Of a stretch of 64,000 nt of DNA, positions 1-8,302 are shown piece by piece. Under the pieces are notes generated by a model that ran no database searches, was not told where the DNA came from, and was given only the letters and a program-made list of their open reading frames with translations. Every line of letters starts with the position of its first letter. The stretch's first letter is position 1. The stretch comes from Lactiplantibacillus paraplantarum (GTDB taxonomy: Bacteria; Bacillota; Bacilli; Lactobacillales; Lactobacillaceae). The stretch is from assembly GCF_003641145.1 (NCBI RefSeq), contig NZ_CP032744.1:2976001-3040000 (forward strand), in the 5' to 3' direction. The position numbers and the translations under genes were made by a program.

Positions 1-1230
1 GAGTACCCAGCATAACAGTGCAATCCAGTTCACCCCATGATGATACCAGTACTGCCCCTTAGAACTAGCTAATTCGTTAATATCATAGTGCTGCCGATGC
101 CGCCAATAGTAATCAACTAACATCACACTGATCATGGGTCCAAGCACCATTCCAATATAATCCAAAAACGCCGTAAATGCGGCTAAAAAGCTCCCCATAA
201 CTAATGGAATCAGCGTGACCAACGTGGCAATAATCGTTACCGCCCATAGTGCTGGTCGTAACCGAATTCGTGGAAAGATATTGGATAGCGCCGAACCAGC
301 TGCTAACAAGTTCACCGCGTTCGCCGTCATACTCGTCAGTACGATTACTAATAACGCCAGTACCCCCAAACCCAGCCGACTCGCAATGGTACTAGGATCA
401 GAATTATTGGGATCGTATGTCCCTGAAGTAATGGCAATACTGATGGTTGCGGCTAGACCAATGAAGGCAAACCAGAACAAGCCTGTGAAGGCCCCTAAAA
501 ATGGCATCCCAGTGGCGCCGCTCTTTTTACGCGTAAAACGAGTAAAATCTGCGCCCGCTGTCACCCATGACAAGTTGAATGCCGCTAACGTGTCCATCCC
601 AGCACCCGCCGTCATATGTAGATGTGCTGGGGCACGCCATGTTAATAACTCGTGCATTGAAACCGTCTTGAACACTACCACGGTTTCCCACAAAACAAAT
701 AATATTACGAGGATAATCCCTAAGCGTTCAATCATCTGAACTGAGCGTTGACCGACCGAAACGCTTAATAAATGTAAAATACTCATGACAATAATTCCGA
801 GAATCAGTCCTTTAGCCCCACCGGGTTGACCATAGACTGGCCACCCAACTAAGTCATGTAATAAGTAACTGACGGAAGTTGCCGCGATAAACGTGTTCAC
901 CGCGGTCCAACCAATATACTGGGTCAGATTCACAAATGAGGGAACGTAACTTCCTCGTACACCAAAGGAACCTCGAATCAAACTCATCGTCGCCGCCCCG
1001 GTCTTATAACCCATAAAACCAACTAGCGATAAACATAAATATGATAGCGTGGACGATGCCACAATCACTTTGAGGGCCGTTAATAAACCACACGCAGCCA
1101 ATACACCACCAACGTACCACGTGCCATTATTGGCATTAGCGCCGATCCACGTTGCAAACATATCCCAATTGGACATGTGTCGGTGCTTAGGTGCCACCAC
1201 TTCTATTTGATACTTTGACTCTTGCTGCAC
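1..1230 (-). CDS. NCS1-family nucleobase/allantoin-type permease (3' end cut by window)
   Basis: Conceptual translation of the minus strand gives a long, continuous, highly hydrophobic protein with the NCS1 hallmark near its N-terminus (NWDMFATWIGANANNGTWY), followed by many transmembrane segments. It is a proton/cation-coupled importer of a purine, pyrimidine, hydantoin or allantoin; the substrate cannot be read from the sequence. The GTG at 1230 is chosen as start: AAAGGGTG lies 6-8 nt upstream, and the in-frame ATG at 1260 would overlap the predicted -10 box. The C-terminus lies outside the window. It is divergent from the MFS exporter at 1375. Confidence 0.88.
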   Translation of the reverse strand, partial: MQQESKYQIEVVAPKHRHMSNWDMFATWIGANANNGTWYVGGVLAACGLLTALKVIVASSTLSYLCLSLVGFMGYKTGAATMSLIRGSFGVRGSYVPSFVNLTQYIGWTAVNTFIAATSVSYLLHDLVGWPVYGQPGGAKGLILGIIVMSILHLLSVSVGQRSVQMIERLGIILVILFVLWETVVVFKTVSMHELLTWRAPAHLHMTAGAGMDTLAAFNLSWVTAGADFTRFTRKKSGATGMPFLGAFTGLFWFAFIGLAATISIAITSGTYDPNNSDPSTIASRLGLGVLALLVIVLTSMTANAVNLLAAGSALSNIFPRIRLRPALWAVTIIATLVTLIPLVMGSFLAAFTAFLDYIGMVLGPMISVMLVDYYWRHRQHYDINELASSKGQYWYHHGVNWIALLCWVL

Positions 1231-1258
1231 ATCGTTCACCCTTTCTACAATGTTTTCC

Positions 1259-1288
1259 ATTGTAGTTTTTTTAGTGACGCTTGGTCAA
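1259..1288 (-). promoter_or_regulatory. Predicted promoter of the NCS1 permease
   Basis: On the minus strand TTGACC (1288-1283), an 18-nt spacer and TACAAT (1264-1259) form a good sigma-A promoter. Transcription would start near 1252, which supports the GTG start at 1230. Confidence 0.55.
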
Positions 1289-1294
1289 GTCTAT

Positions 1295-1311
1295 TTAACT
1301 AAGTTAGTTAA
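1295..1311. promoter_or_regulatory. 17-bp perfect palindrome, candidate operator between divergent transporters
   Basis: TTAACTAA-G-TTAGTTAA is a perfect palindrome with a single central base. It abuts the -35 box of the MFS promoter and sits just upstream of the permease promoter, a typical place for a repressor or activator controlling either gene. No regulator gene is adjacent, so the binding protein is unknown. Confidence 0.5.
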
Positions 1312-1340
1312 TTGCACAAAACTTAAATTCGCATTAAAAT
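1312..1340 (+). promoter_or_regulatory. Predicted promoter of the MFS exporter
   Basis: TTGCAC (1312-1317), a 17-nt spacer and TAAAAT (1335-1340) precede the GTG start at 1375. Confidence 0.55.
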
Positions 1341-1374
1341 AATCTTAATAAGTTAATTAAGGAAGTGACAGATT

Positions 1375-2598
1375 GTGAAGGGCGCATTAACAGGCTGGCG
1401 TCGGAATCTCGCGGTTCTCTGGTTAGGAACATTTATTGCCGGAATGGGATTTTCTGAGGTCATGCCATTCTTATCATTATATGTTGGTCAAATGGGTAAT
1501 TTCTCCAAAAATGAACTCACGATGTATAGCGGTATTACATATGCGGTGACTTTTTTCGTTGTCGCCGTTGTCTCACCATTGTGGGGTAAATTAGCTGACC
1601 GACGTGGGCGTAAAATCATGTTGCTACGCTCCTCACTTGGCATGGCCTTCGTTATTGGTGCGATGGGCTTCGTGCATAATATTTGGATGCTCATTTTTCT
1701 GCGTTTCTTACAAGGCTTATGTGCCGGTTACATTCCCAATGCCAGTGCCTTGATTGCTACGGAAACGCCTAAGGAAAGCAGTGGCACCGCAATTGGTATC
1801 TTAACGACCGGCTACGTTTCCGGTAATTTGATTGGGCCGATTCTCGGCGGCGTACTCGCCCAGGTCTTCTCCATTCGATTGACGTTCATCATCACGGGAA
1901 TTCTACTACTAATTGTCTTCGTACTAAGCCTGACGTTGGTTCACGAAAGCTTTAAACCGAGTGATGCACCGGTTGCCAAACGCGAAGGCAGTATGCTTAG
2001 CCAATTCAAGAACCCAACGTTAATTATCACACTGCTTGTTTCCACCATGATTATTCAAATGGGCAATAACTCTATCACCCCTATTATTAGTCTATACGTT
2101 CAGGATCTGATGCATAACGTCGGTCCAATCACCGTCGTTGCCGGCATAATTGCCGCCTTACCCGGTATTTCGACCTTGTTATCAGCCCCACGACTCGGTC
2201 GGCTTGGTGACCATCGGGGCGCTGACCGCATTCTCGTCTTTGGTTTCGTCTTTGCCATTCTGATGTACTTTCCACAAGGATTCGTCTCCAGCGTATGGAC
2301 ACTAGGTCTCTTACGCTTCATGATTGGGATTTCTGATGGGGCCCTCTTCCCAACGGTGCAAACATTACTCTCCAAAAATACGCCCCGCGAGTTAACAGGA
2401 ACCATTTTCAGTTGGAACCAATCCTTCCAAGCGGCCGGCAGTATGCTCGGTTCACTACTTGGTGGCGCAGTCTCCGGTTGGTTTAATTACAATGGTGTCT
2501 TCATCTTTACTGCTTTATCCTTATTGCTTAACTTCATCGGTGTACTGATCTTTATTCCAAGTATGCGGCACCCATTTGCAAAACACTCAATTGATTAG
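1375..2598 (+). CDS. MFS multidrug-type efflux transporter
   Basis: A 407-residue, twelve-helix major facilitator protein. Between the second and third helices the conserved loop motif reads GKLADRRGRK, and a related GRLGDHRGADR appears in the second half, showing the two-fold repeat of the family. Length and the PNASALIATETPKE stretch resemble PmrA/MdtG-type drug:H+ antiporters (DHA1), so export of drugs or toxic metabolites is the likely role; the substrate is unknown. The GTG start at 1375 is preceded by AAGGAAGTGA. It is monocistronic and followed by a copy of the dispersed repeat at 2622-2790. Confidence 0.88.
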   Translation: MKGALTGWRRNLAVLWLGTFIAGMGFSEVMPFLSLYVGQMGNFSKNELTMYSGITYAVTFFVVAVVSPLWGKLADRRGRKIMLLRSSLGMAFVIGAMGFVHNIWMLIFLRFLQGLCAGYIPNASALIATETPKESSGTAIGILTTGYVSGNLIGPILGGVLAQVFSIRLTFIITGILLLIVFVLSLTLVHESFKPSDAPVAKREGSMLSQFKNPTLIITLLVSTMIIQMGNNSITPIISLYVQDLMHNVGPITVVAGIIAALPGISTLLSAPRLGRLGDHRGADRILVFGFVFAILMYFPQGFVSSVWTLGLLRFMIGISDGALFPTVQTLLSKNTPRELTGTIFSWNQSFQAAGSMLGSLLGGAVSGWFNYNGVFIFTALSLLLNFIGVLIFIPSMRHPFAKHSID

Positions 2599-2621
2599 CC
2601 GTGCTAGTCAACCCGTTTTGA

Positions 2622-2790
2622 ATCATAATTAAAACGTGCCAATTTTTTGAATTGCTGTTCGGCAGTAATGCGCGCCCTAATCCGACCTCCCGGGCTGAGT
2701 GACAATTGCTGAAACGCGCCGACATCGATTTGAGCTCATGCAACAACTCATTGCGCAATCTCAAATACGAGTTTTATTCTAAGCTGGCTA
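2622..2790 (+). repeat. Copy 1 of a dispersed non-coding repeat with a conserved hairpin
   Basis: From about 2622 the sequence is clearly homologous, by eye, to 38649-38820. Shared blocks include AAAACGTGC, CCGACCTCC, GTGACAATTGCTG, CGATTTGAG and ATCTCAAATACGAG. The GATTTGAG and CTCAAATAC blocks can pair as a hairpin in both copies, although the intervening sequence differs. There is no convincing gene or ribosome binding site. Confidence 0.75.
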
Positions 2791-2820
2791 CTTCTTAACT
2801 TAAGGAATAGCATATTTTAA

Positions 2821-2852
2821 GGCCACCAATCAGCTATTGTTGATTGGTGGCC
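2821..2852 (-). terminator. Terminator of the alpha/beta hydrolase gene
   Basis: GGCCACCAATCA (2821-2832) pairs with TGATTGGTGGCC (2841-2852). On the minus strand the stem is followed by a T-rich tract, so it chiefly ends the 3819-2881 transcript. Confidence 0.8.
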
Positions 2853-2880
2853 TTCATTAGTTATTCTATTGCGTTAGCCC

Positions 2881-3819
2881 TCACTTCAAATACTTCGCCA
2901 TGAACTGACTCACTTTTTGTTGATACAGTTGCGGATAGCGCGTGTATGATTCTGCATGACTGGCTCCCGGAACCACCCATAGTTGCTTAGCTTTTACCGT
3001 TGTAGCTCGGTAGTTCTGATACACCATCTTCGTGGGTACAAAAGTATCCTTAGCACCGTGAATAAAGAAAATCGGTAGCTTGTTCTTCTTAAGCTGGTTC
3101 ACTGAACTAGCCGTCATAAAGTTGAAGTGGGCCTTAGCTTGGGCGACCCAGTTAGCCGTATACAGTAGTGGAAACTTCGGTAAGTGGTACAACTGATTTA
3201 ACTCGTAGCCCAATTCATCACCGACACTGGTGTAACCACAATCTTCAATAATTGCTTTCACTTGTGAAGGGAGCTGCTCCCCACTCATCATCATGACGGT
3301 AGCACCACCCATTGAAACGCCAAAGAGCCCAATCTGACTATTTTGTCCCACGCGTCGAATCACCTGCCGTGTCCACTTCAGATAATCTAACCGATCAGGC
3401 CAACCAAAGCCATAGTAGTTGCCCGCGCTCTGTCCATTGCCGCGATCATCCGGTGCCAGCACATTATACCCCTGGCGATGCCACAGCCGAATATAGCTAG
3501 CCATCTGTTCTTTGTTGCCCATATAACCATGTGCGACAATAATCGTCTTAGTAGTCGGATGAGCTGCTGGCACATAATCCGCGACCAACTTTAAGTCATC
3601 CGTTGCTGAAGTTTCATGCCAAGTTTGTTTGTTCACACGTTTAAGCCACGCCTGATTCTGCTTTAACGTGCTTTTACTCTTACTAGAACTATGGTTCAAA
3701 ACTTTCGGGGTTGGTTCAAACGCAAAGTGATATAAGTAAAAACTACCGCCAGCGACACCAATGACAATAACGGTCAGCAATGCAATAATCGCCAATGTCC
3801 ATTTTTTGCGCGTTGTCAT
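2881..3819 (-). CDS. Membrane-anchored alpha/beta hydrolase
   Basis: A single N-terminal membrane helix (roughly residues 6-28) is followed by an alpha/beta-hydrolase fold with the extracytoplasmic face as its likely location. Visible motifs are VAHGYMGNK (oxyanion region), the nucleophile elbow GVSMGG, and a late catalytic pair in HGAKDTFVP (Asp) and GASHAES (His). This resembles BAAT/YfhR-type serine hydrolases; substrate unknown. The start at 3819 (MTTRKKW) is preferred over the upstream ATG at 3840 because GAGGG lies about 10 nt before it. Own terminator at 2821-2852. Confidence 0.85.
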   Translation of the reverse strand: MTTRKKWTLAIIALLTVIVIGVAGGSFYLYHFAFEPTPKVLNHSSSKSKSTLKQNQAWLKRVNKQTWHETSATDDLKLVADYVPAAHPTTKTIIVAHGYMGNKEQMASYIRLWHRQGYNVLAPDDRGNGQSAGNYYGFGWPDRLDYLKWTRQVIRRVGQNSQIGLFGVSMGGATVMMMSGEQLPSQVKAIIEDCGYTSVGDELGYELNQLYHLPKFPLLYTANWVAQAKAHFNFMTASSVNQLKKNKLPIFFIHGAKDTFVPTKMVYQNYRATTVKAKQLWVVPGASHAESYTRYPQLYQQKVSQFMAKYLK

Positions 3820-3961
3820 ATTCTCGTTTCCCTCTTTCATGCCTTACAAAATAATCTAAATTACTACTTTTATCAGCTTTTTAATTTCGCTATGACTAGA
3901 TCATAGCGTTCTTCATAAAACGCTATCCTTAATCATCACATCCATAGCAATAATTTCTAGC

Positions 3962-4429
3962 TCACTCACCTAGCTTATCAAGCGCCCTGATTGTTAATAA
4001 ATGCGCCGCCACAGTTTGGGCCGCCAGTTGAATGGCACGCGTTACCGCATCATTATTTACCACTACAATTGGTTGATTATTGAGTGTTTGTTCGAAAGCT
4101 TCTCGAAATTGCTGATAACGCCATTCAATCTGTCGTGAATCACGAATTTGTAAAATAGCTTTACTAATGACTGGTAATGAAAAGTCAACTTTCAAAATTG
4201 AAACAACTAATACCGCCACAATGTGGTTACGAGTGTAGCGATGACCGGTTGGCCGGCTGAAAAAATGCTGTTTAACATAACTATTAATCATGGTCTTGGT
4301 CACGGCAGGCAATCCCAACGGTTGAATCGTTTGGTTAACGATTGCTAGCAGCTGTTCCATATAAACGGGTACTGTGGGCAATGCTTCCCATGAAAGTAAA
4401 TAATTGCTTGGTGATGTGGATGACAACAT
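3962..4429 (-). CDS. DUF1836 family protein
   Basis: A 155-residue cytoplasmic protein with the typical DUF1836 beginning (SWEALPTVPVYMEQL) and the helix-turn-helix-like stretch TMINSYVKQHFF followed by RYTRNHIVAVLVVSILK. The family has a MerR-like wing arrangement and is presumed to be regulatory, but no function is proven. The ATG at 4429 follows GAGGAGGGGG. It stands alone between the hydrolase and the repeat-bearing region upstream of ntd. Confidence 0.75.
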   Translation of the reverse strand: MLSSTSPSNYLLSWEALPTVPVYMEQLLAIVNQTIQPLGLPAVTKTMINSYVKQHFFSRPTGHRYTRNHIVAVLVVSILKVDFSLPVISKAILQIRDSRQIEWRYQQFREAFEQTLNNQPIVVVNNDAVTRAIQLAAQTVAAHLLTIRALDKLGE

Positions 4430-4892
4430 AATAACCCCCTCCTCGTTACCCTATTTAATTTAGCTCAATTTAGGTTTTAATTCAACAACATCTAATCAAC
4501 ACGCTATTATAAGTAGATTTCCAATCTATATATAAATTATACTAATTTTCAATTGCACCCAAATTGTTAAAACATGCCAATCTTCACAAATTAAAAGTGG
4601 TCAGCTTTACTCTACTGAAAGCGGGCAACTTGTTGAGTTAGGTAGCCATTTATCTACCATTCGAGCGGTTAACTGAAACATGCTTGGTGCCACTAAAGCC
4701 TGTGTTGGCTCTACAACGATTGTTGCCCGATCCTAAAAGTCAGCATCGGACGAGTACACCGCTGACAAACAACAATCGATATAATTAGTACTGCTTAACA
4801 ATTGAATCATCACAAATCAAGGCTTGAAAGCTACCCCATTTTTCAGCTAAAATAAGCTTATCCAAATTTTGTTGTCTAGAAAGGAAATCATT
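4430..4892. other. Intergenic region with a fragment of the dispersed repeat
   Basis: No convincing gene. The segment 4657-4710 aligns, in inverse orientation, with 38945-38997 (shared blocks CCATTCGAGCGG, GAAAC, GGTGCCACT and AAGCCTGTG). The rest is AT-rich and must hold the promoter of the deoxyribosyltransferase gene, which could not be fixed with confidence. Confidence 0.65.
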
Positions 4893-5366
4893 ATGAATAA
4901 CGTTTACCTAGCTGCACCGTTTTTTGACGAGGCTCAAAAGGAACGCATCCAACAAGTGAAGACGGCGCTACTAGCCAATCCGACCATTAACCCAGATGGT
5001 ATCTTCATTCCAGAAGAACATCAATTTGAAGAAGAACCATTTGGCAGTCGTGCTTGGCAACAATACGTCTATGCATCCGATATGCGACAAGTTCACCGGG
5101 CTGACGTGGTAGTTGCCATCCTCGATTTTGATATGACAAGTGCAACTAATGAACCTGATTCCGGTACCATGTTTGAAATCGGTGCCGCCGTTGCCGAAAA
5201 AACGCCGGTGCTCGTTGTTCAATTCGACGCGGATAAAGAACTTAATTTAATGATTGCCCAAGGATTAACAGCTTACTTTGATGCTAGCAAAGACGGGCTC
5301 CAGGAACTGGCAGCCTATAATTGTGACGACTTACGCTCAAAGCCAGCCCATCGACCAGTATTTTAG
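4893..5366 (+). CDS. ntd: Nucleoside 2-deoxyribosyltransferase
   Basis: This enzyme swaps the base on 2'-deoxyribonucleosides through a covalent deoxyribosyl-enzyme intermediate and is characteristic of lactobacilli that salvage nucleosides. The 157-residue length equals that of the well-studied Lactobacillus leichmannii enzyme. The N-terminal VYLAAPFF strand, the DVVVAILDFD stretch and NEPDSGTMFEIGAA with the probable nucleophile Glu95 are all present. The ATG at 4893 follows AAAGGAAATC; an upstream TTG extension to 4869 would run through the ribosome binding site and was rejected. Terminator at 5395-5425. Confidence 0.92.
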   Translation: MNNVYLAAPFFDEAQKERIQQVKTALLANPTINPDGIFIPEEHQFEEEPFGSRAWQQYVYASDMRQVHRADVVVAILDFDMTSATNEPDSGTMFEIGAAVAEKTPVLVVQFDADKELNLMIAQGLTAYFDASKDGLQELAAYNCDDLRSKPAHRPVF

Positions 5367-5394
5367 ACCAACTTCTTAATGACAATTAAAAATG

Positions 5395-5425
5395 CTGTCT
5401 GCAAACGTCATTCGTCTGCAGACAG
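5395..5425. terminator. Bidirectional terminator between ntd and the P-type ATPase
   Basis: CTGTCTGCA (5395-5403) pairs with TGCAGACAG (5417-5425), with A-rich and T-rich flanks on the two sides. It serves the converging genes. Confidence 0.8.
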
Positions 5426-5448
5426 TATTTTGATTTAGCTTGTTACAA

Positions 5449-8061
5449 TTATTCAGCAACATTCGCAACCAAGCGTGATTGTCGCCAAGCTTGCCAGCGC
5501 TTATTCAGTTCTAGAACAAATGTTGGTATCAGCGTTGCCACTAGCACCACACCCCAACTTAATAATGGTAATGTTGTGAGGCTAAAGAAGTTTCGCAGCG
5601 GTGGCAAGATTGCAATTGCAACAACAACTAGAATTCCTAATAACAGGCCTCGATTCAACATTACGTTACGCGTAAAGGTTTCCCGACTAAGTGGCCGACG
5701 ATCCTTAATTGCATAGATGTCAATCATTGACCCTAAGGCTAGCACAAGGAAGACCATTGTCATCCCCACTGGTGCTTGCCCATTCGTTAAACCAAAGCGA
5801 CCCAACGCATAGATTCCTAGCGTCAATACAGTGAAGGTTGCCGCCCGAACAAACAGCCGCTGTCCAAGTCCTCGTGCCAAAATACTTTCATCATTAGCAA
5901 CTGGTGGTTGCTGCATTGCTTGCGGCTCGCCCGGCTCCTGACTAATAAAGAAACCTGGAATTCCATCAGCTAGTACGTTAATAATCAACAACTGTTCTGC
6001 CAATAATGGTGCTCCCCAGCCGAAGAGGACTGCACCAACCATTAAGAAGATTTGCGCAAAGTTGACACCGACCAAGAATTCAACTGCTTTGATGATGTTC
6101 TGATAAACCGTCCGACCTTCTTTAACAGCCGCCATGATCGTCGCAAAATTATCATCCGTTAACACCATGTCAGCAGCTTCCTTAGACACTTCGGTGCCAG
6201 TGATTCCCATCGCAATGCCGACATCCGCCGCCTTTAGTGCCGGTGCATCATTGACACCGTCACCAGTCATCGCCACCGTCTTACCAAGGCTTTGCCATGC
6301 CTGAACAATTCGAATCTTATCACTCGGCGAAACCCGGGCGTACACCGCAATCTGGTCAATCCGAGCCGTCAATTCTTCATCGCTCAATTGGCGAAGATCA
6401 TCGCCGCTAATTGCTTGCAGCTCAGGGGTCAAAATGCCAATTTCCTCAGCGATAGCCTTCGCAGTAACCAAATGATCCCCCGTGATCATAACTGGAAAAA
6501 TACCCGCTTGTTTGGCAGCTCGAATGGCCGGAATCACTTCTGGTCGTGGTGGATCAATCAAACCAATCAATCCTGCCAATTGGAGGTCAGCTGTCAGGTC
6601 GTCCCAGTCAGTAGTTTGGACATCCGCGGGAATGATGCGATAGCCAACAGCTAAAACGCGCAGCGCCGCCTGCCCAAATTCATCATGGGCCACTTGTCCA
6701 GCAGCTAGGCTAGCTTGGTCAGGTTTCAAAGGTAGCCGGTCCCAAGCCCCTTTAACGATAACTAGCCGTTGACCATCTTCTAATTCATGCACCGTTGTCA
6801 TCATCTTCTTAGTCGAGTCAAACGGATCTTCCGCAATTCGAGGTGCCTGCTCTTCTAAGACGGACCGGTCTAAATCATGCTGAGCCAGCCAACGAATAAC
6901 GGCTAATTCCGTCGCATCCCCAATGGCCTGCTCTTCACCATCAACACGATTAATTTCAGCATTCGTCGCTAAGCCTAGGTAACGCATCAACGTCTGTCCG
7001 GCTGAGGTCAAGGGTTGTTCGGTGGTCATGATCCCCGTAGTTGGTGTCCAATATTTCGTGATTGTCATTCGATTTTGTGTCAAGGTTCCGGTCTTGTCGG
7101 ACGCGATCACATCGACACTCCCAATTGTTTCAACGGCACTGACTCGGCGCATGATGGCATTTCTGTCTGCCATCCGTCGAACACCGTGTGAAAGACTGAT
7201 GGTCACGATGATTGGCAGAGTCTCTGGCACGGCCGCGACCGCTAATGAGACCCCAATCATCAAGCTATCGGCCAAACCTTGGTTTTGCACCCAGACGCTC
7301 AGTGCAAAAATGGTGATTCCACCTAACACGGCAAATGTGGTTAACCAGCTTGATAGCCGATTAAGCCGTCCCTGTAATGGCGTGGCCCGTTGTTTTGTTT
7401 TGTTCAACAAGCCTGCAATTTGACCTAACTCTGTGGCCATCCCGGTCGTTAAGACCTGAATCAACGCGGTACCGGCTGTGACAGCCGTTCCGGCATACAC
7501 TTGACAGTCATCGTCTAATTCACCGGTGTCTTGATAAACACTTTTTTCAACAGCTTCACTTTCACCCGTCAGAACTGCTTCATCAACGGCTAAGTTCGTG
7601 GCCTCTAACACGACTGCATCAGCTGGTACTTGGTCACCTGCTTTCAACAGGACTAAGTCGCCGGGAACAATTTCTGGGGCCGCAATGGATTGTACCGTCC
7701 CATCCCGCCGAACATTAGCTGTGGGTAAACTCATTGACTTCAATGCCGCCAATGACTTCTCCGCCGATGCTTCTTGGTACAGGCCAATACAGACGTTGAT
7801 GACCAAAATTGCGCCAATCACAATGGTCTTCGTCCAGCCCCCATTCTGGGCAAGGGCCAAGTACGTGGCTAGACCAACTGCAAATAATAGCACTAGCGAT
7901 GAAACGTCGCTCATATGTTGCCAAATTTTACGCCACAAAGGTACGGGTCGCGCAGCTACTAATTCATTTTTACCGAATTTAGTTAGCTGGGCCGTCACCA
8001 CAGTGGTCGTTAAACCGGACTCGGGAGTAGGTTTGAATGGTGCATTCTGATAATTCTGCAT
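5449..8061 (-). CDS. P2-type cation-transporting ATPase (PacL/PMR1-like)
   Basis: An 870-residue P-type ATPase that would pump a cation across the membrane at the cost of ATP. Visible signatures: actuator LTGESEAVEK, helix-4 VPETLP, phosphorylation site ASDKTGTLTQN, nucleotide-binding VIVKGAW, hinge MTGDGVNDAPAL, and helix-6 NVLADGIPGFF. These place it in the P2 (Ca2+/Mn2+-type) group rather than the soft-metal P1B group. The helix-4 Thr in PETLP and the loss of some Ca2+ ligands make the ion uncertain. ATG at 8061 with GGAGG upstream; palindromic operator candidate at 8088-8117. Monocistronic. Confidence 0.92.
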   Translation of the reverse strand: MQNYQNAPFKPTPESGLTTTVVTAQLTKFGKNELVAARPVPLWRKIWQHMSDVSSLVLLFAVGLATYLALAQNGGWTKTIVIGAILVINVCIGLYQEASAEKSLAALKSMSLPTANVRRDGTVQSIAAPEIVPGDLVLLKAGDQVPADAVVLEATNLAVDEAVLTGESEAVEKSVYQDTGELDDDCQVYAGTAVTAGTALIQVLTTGMATELGQIAGLLNKTKQRATPLQGRLNRLSSWLTTFAVLGGITIFALSVWVQNQGLADSLMIGVSLAVAAVPETLPIIVTISLSHGVRRMADRNAIMRRVSAVETIGSVDVIASDKTGTLTQNRMTITKYWTPTTGIMTTEQPLTSAGQTLMRYLGLATNAEINRVDGEEQAIGDATELAVIRWLAQHDLDRSVLEEQAPRIAEDPFDSTKKMMTTVHELEDGQRLVIVKGAWDRLPLKPDQASLAAGQVAHDEFGQAALRVLAVGYRIIPADVQTTDWDDLTADLQLAGLIGLIDPPRPEVIPAIRAAKQAGIFPVMITGDHLVTAKAIAEEIGILTPELQAISGDDLRQLSDEELTARIDQIAVYARVSPSDKIRIVQAWQSLGKTVAMTGDGVNDAPALKAADVGIAMGITGTEVSKEAADMVLTDDNFATIMAAVKEGRTVYQNIIKAVEFLVGVNFAQIFLMVGAVLFGWGAPLLAEQLLIINVLADGIPGFFISQEPGEPQAMQQPPVANDESILARGLGQRLFVRAATFTVLTLGIYALGRFGLTNGQAPVGMTMVFLVLALGSMIDIYAIKDRRPLSRETFTRNVMLNRGLLLGILVVVAIAILPPLRNFFSLTTLPLLSWGVVLVATLIPTFVLELNKRWQAWRQSRLVANVAE

Positions 8062-8087
8062 CGTTTATTCCTCCGTAATTCGATTAT

Positions 8088-8117
8088 CGTTATCATTCGT
8101 CATTATTAATGATAACG
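8088..8117. promoter_or_regulatory. Inverted repeat upstream of the P2 ATPase
   Basis: CGTTATCATT (8088-8097) and AATGATAACG (8108-8117) are perfect inverted arms separated by 10 nt, 27-56 bp upstream of the ATPase start. The arrangement resembles sites for dimeric metalloregulators (Fur/MntR-like); the regulator is not identified. Confidence 0.5.
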
Positions 8118-8302
8118 GAAACATTTTGTCGTTTTACGTGTAAAATGTGAAAAAGTCGTGAAGATTGGTTCGTGTAATTGTAACAGCTATTAAACATTAA
8201 CCACGGGTAATCATCAAAAAACTGTTCAATTTATGACTAAAATCAAGTTACCAGTCATGAATATTGTTATAATAGAACACAAATATTCCTTGGAGGCACG
8301 TT

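Noticed and set aside
4869..4892. TTG start extending the deoxyribosyltransferase
   Set aside because: The extension passes through the ribosome binding site of the ATG at 4893, and the shorter form has the family length.
6292..6654. Antisense open frames over the P2 ATPase gene (also 7022-7423 and 7598-8050)
   Set aside because: Shadows of a well-supported P-type ATPase, without ribosome binding sites or protein-like features.
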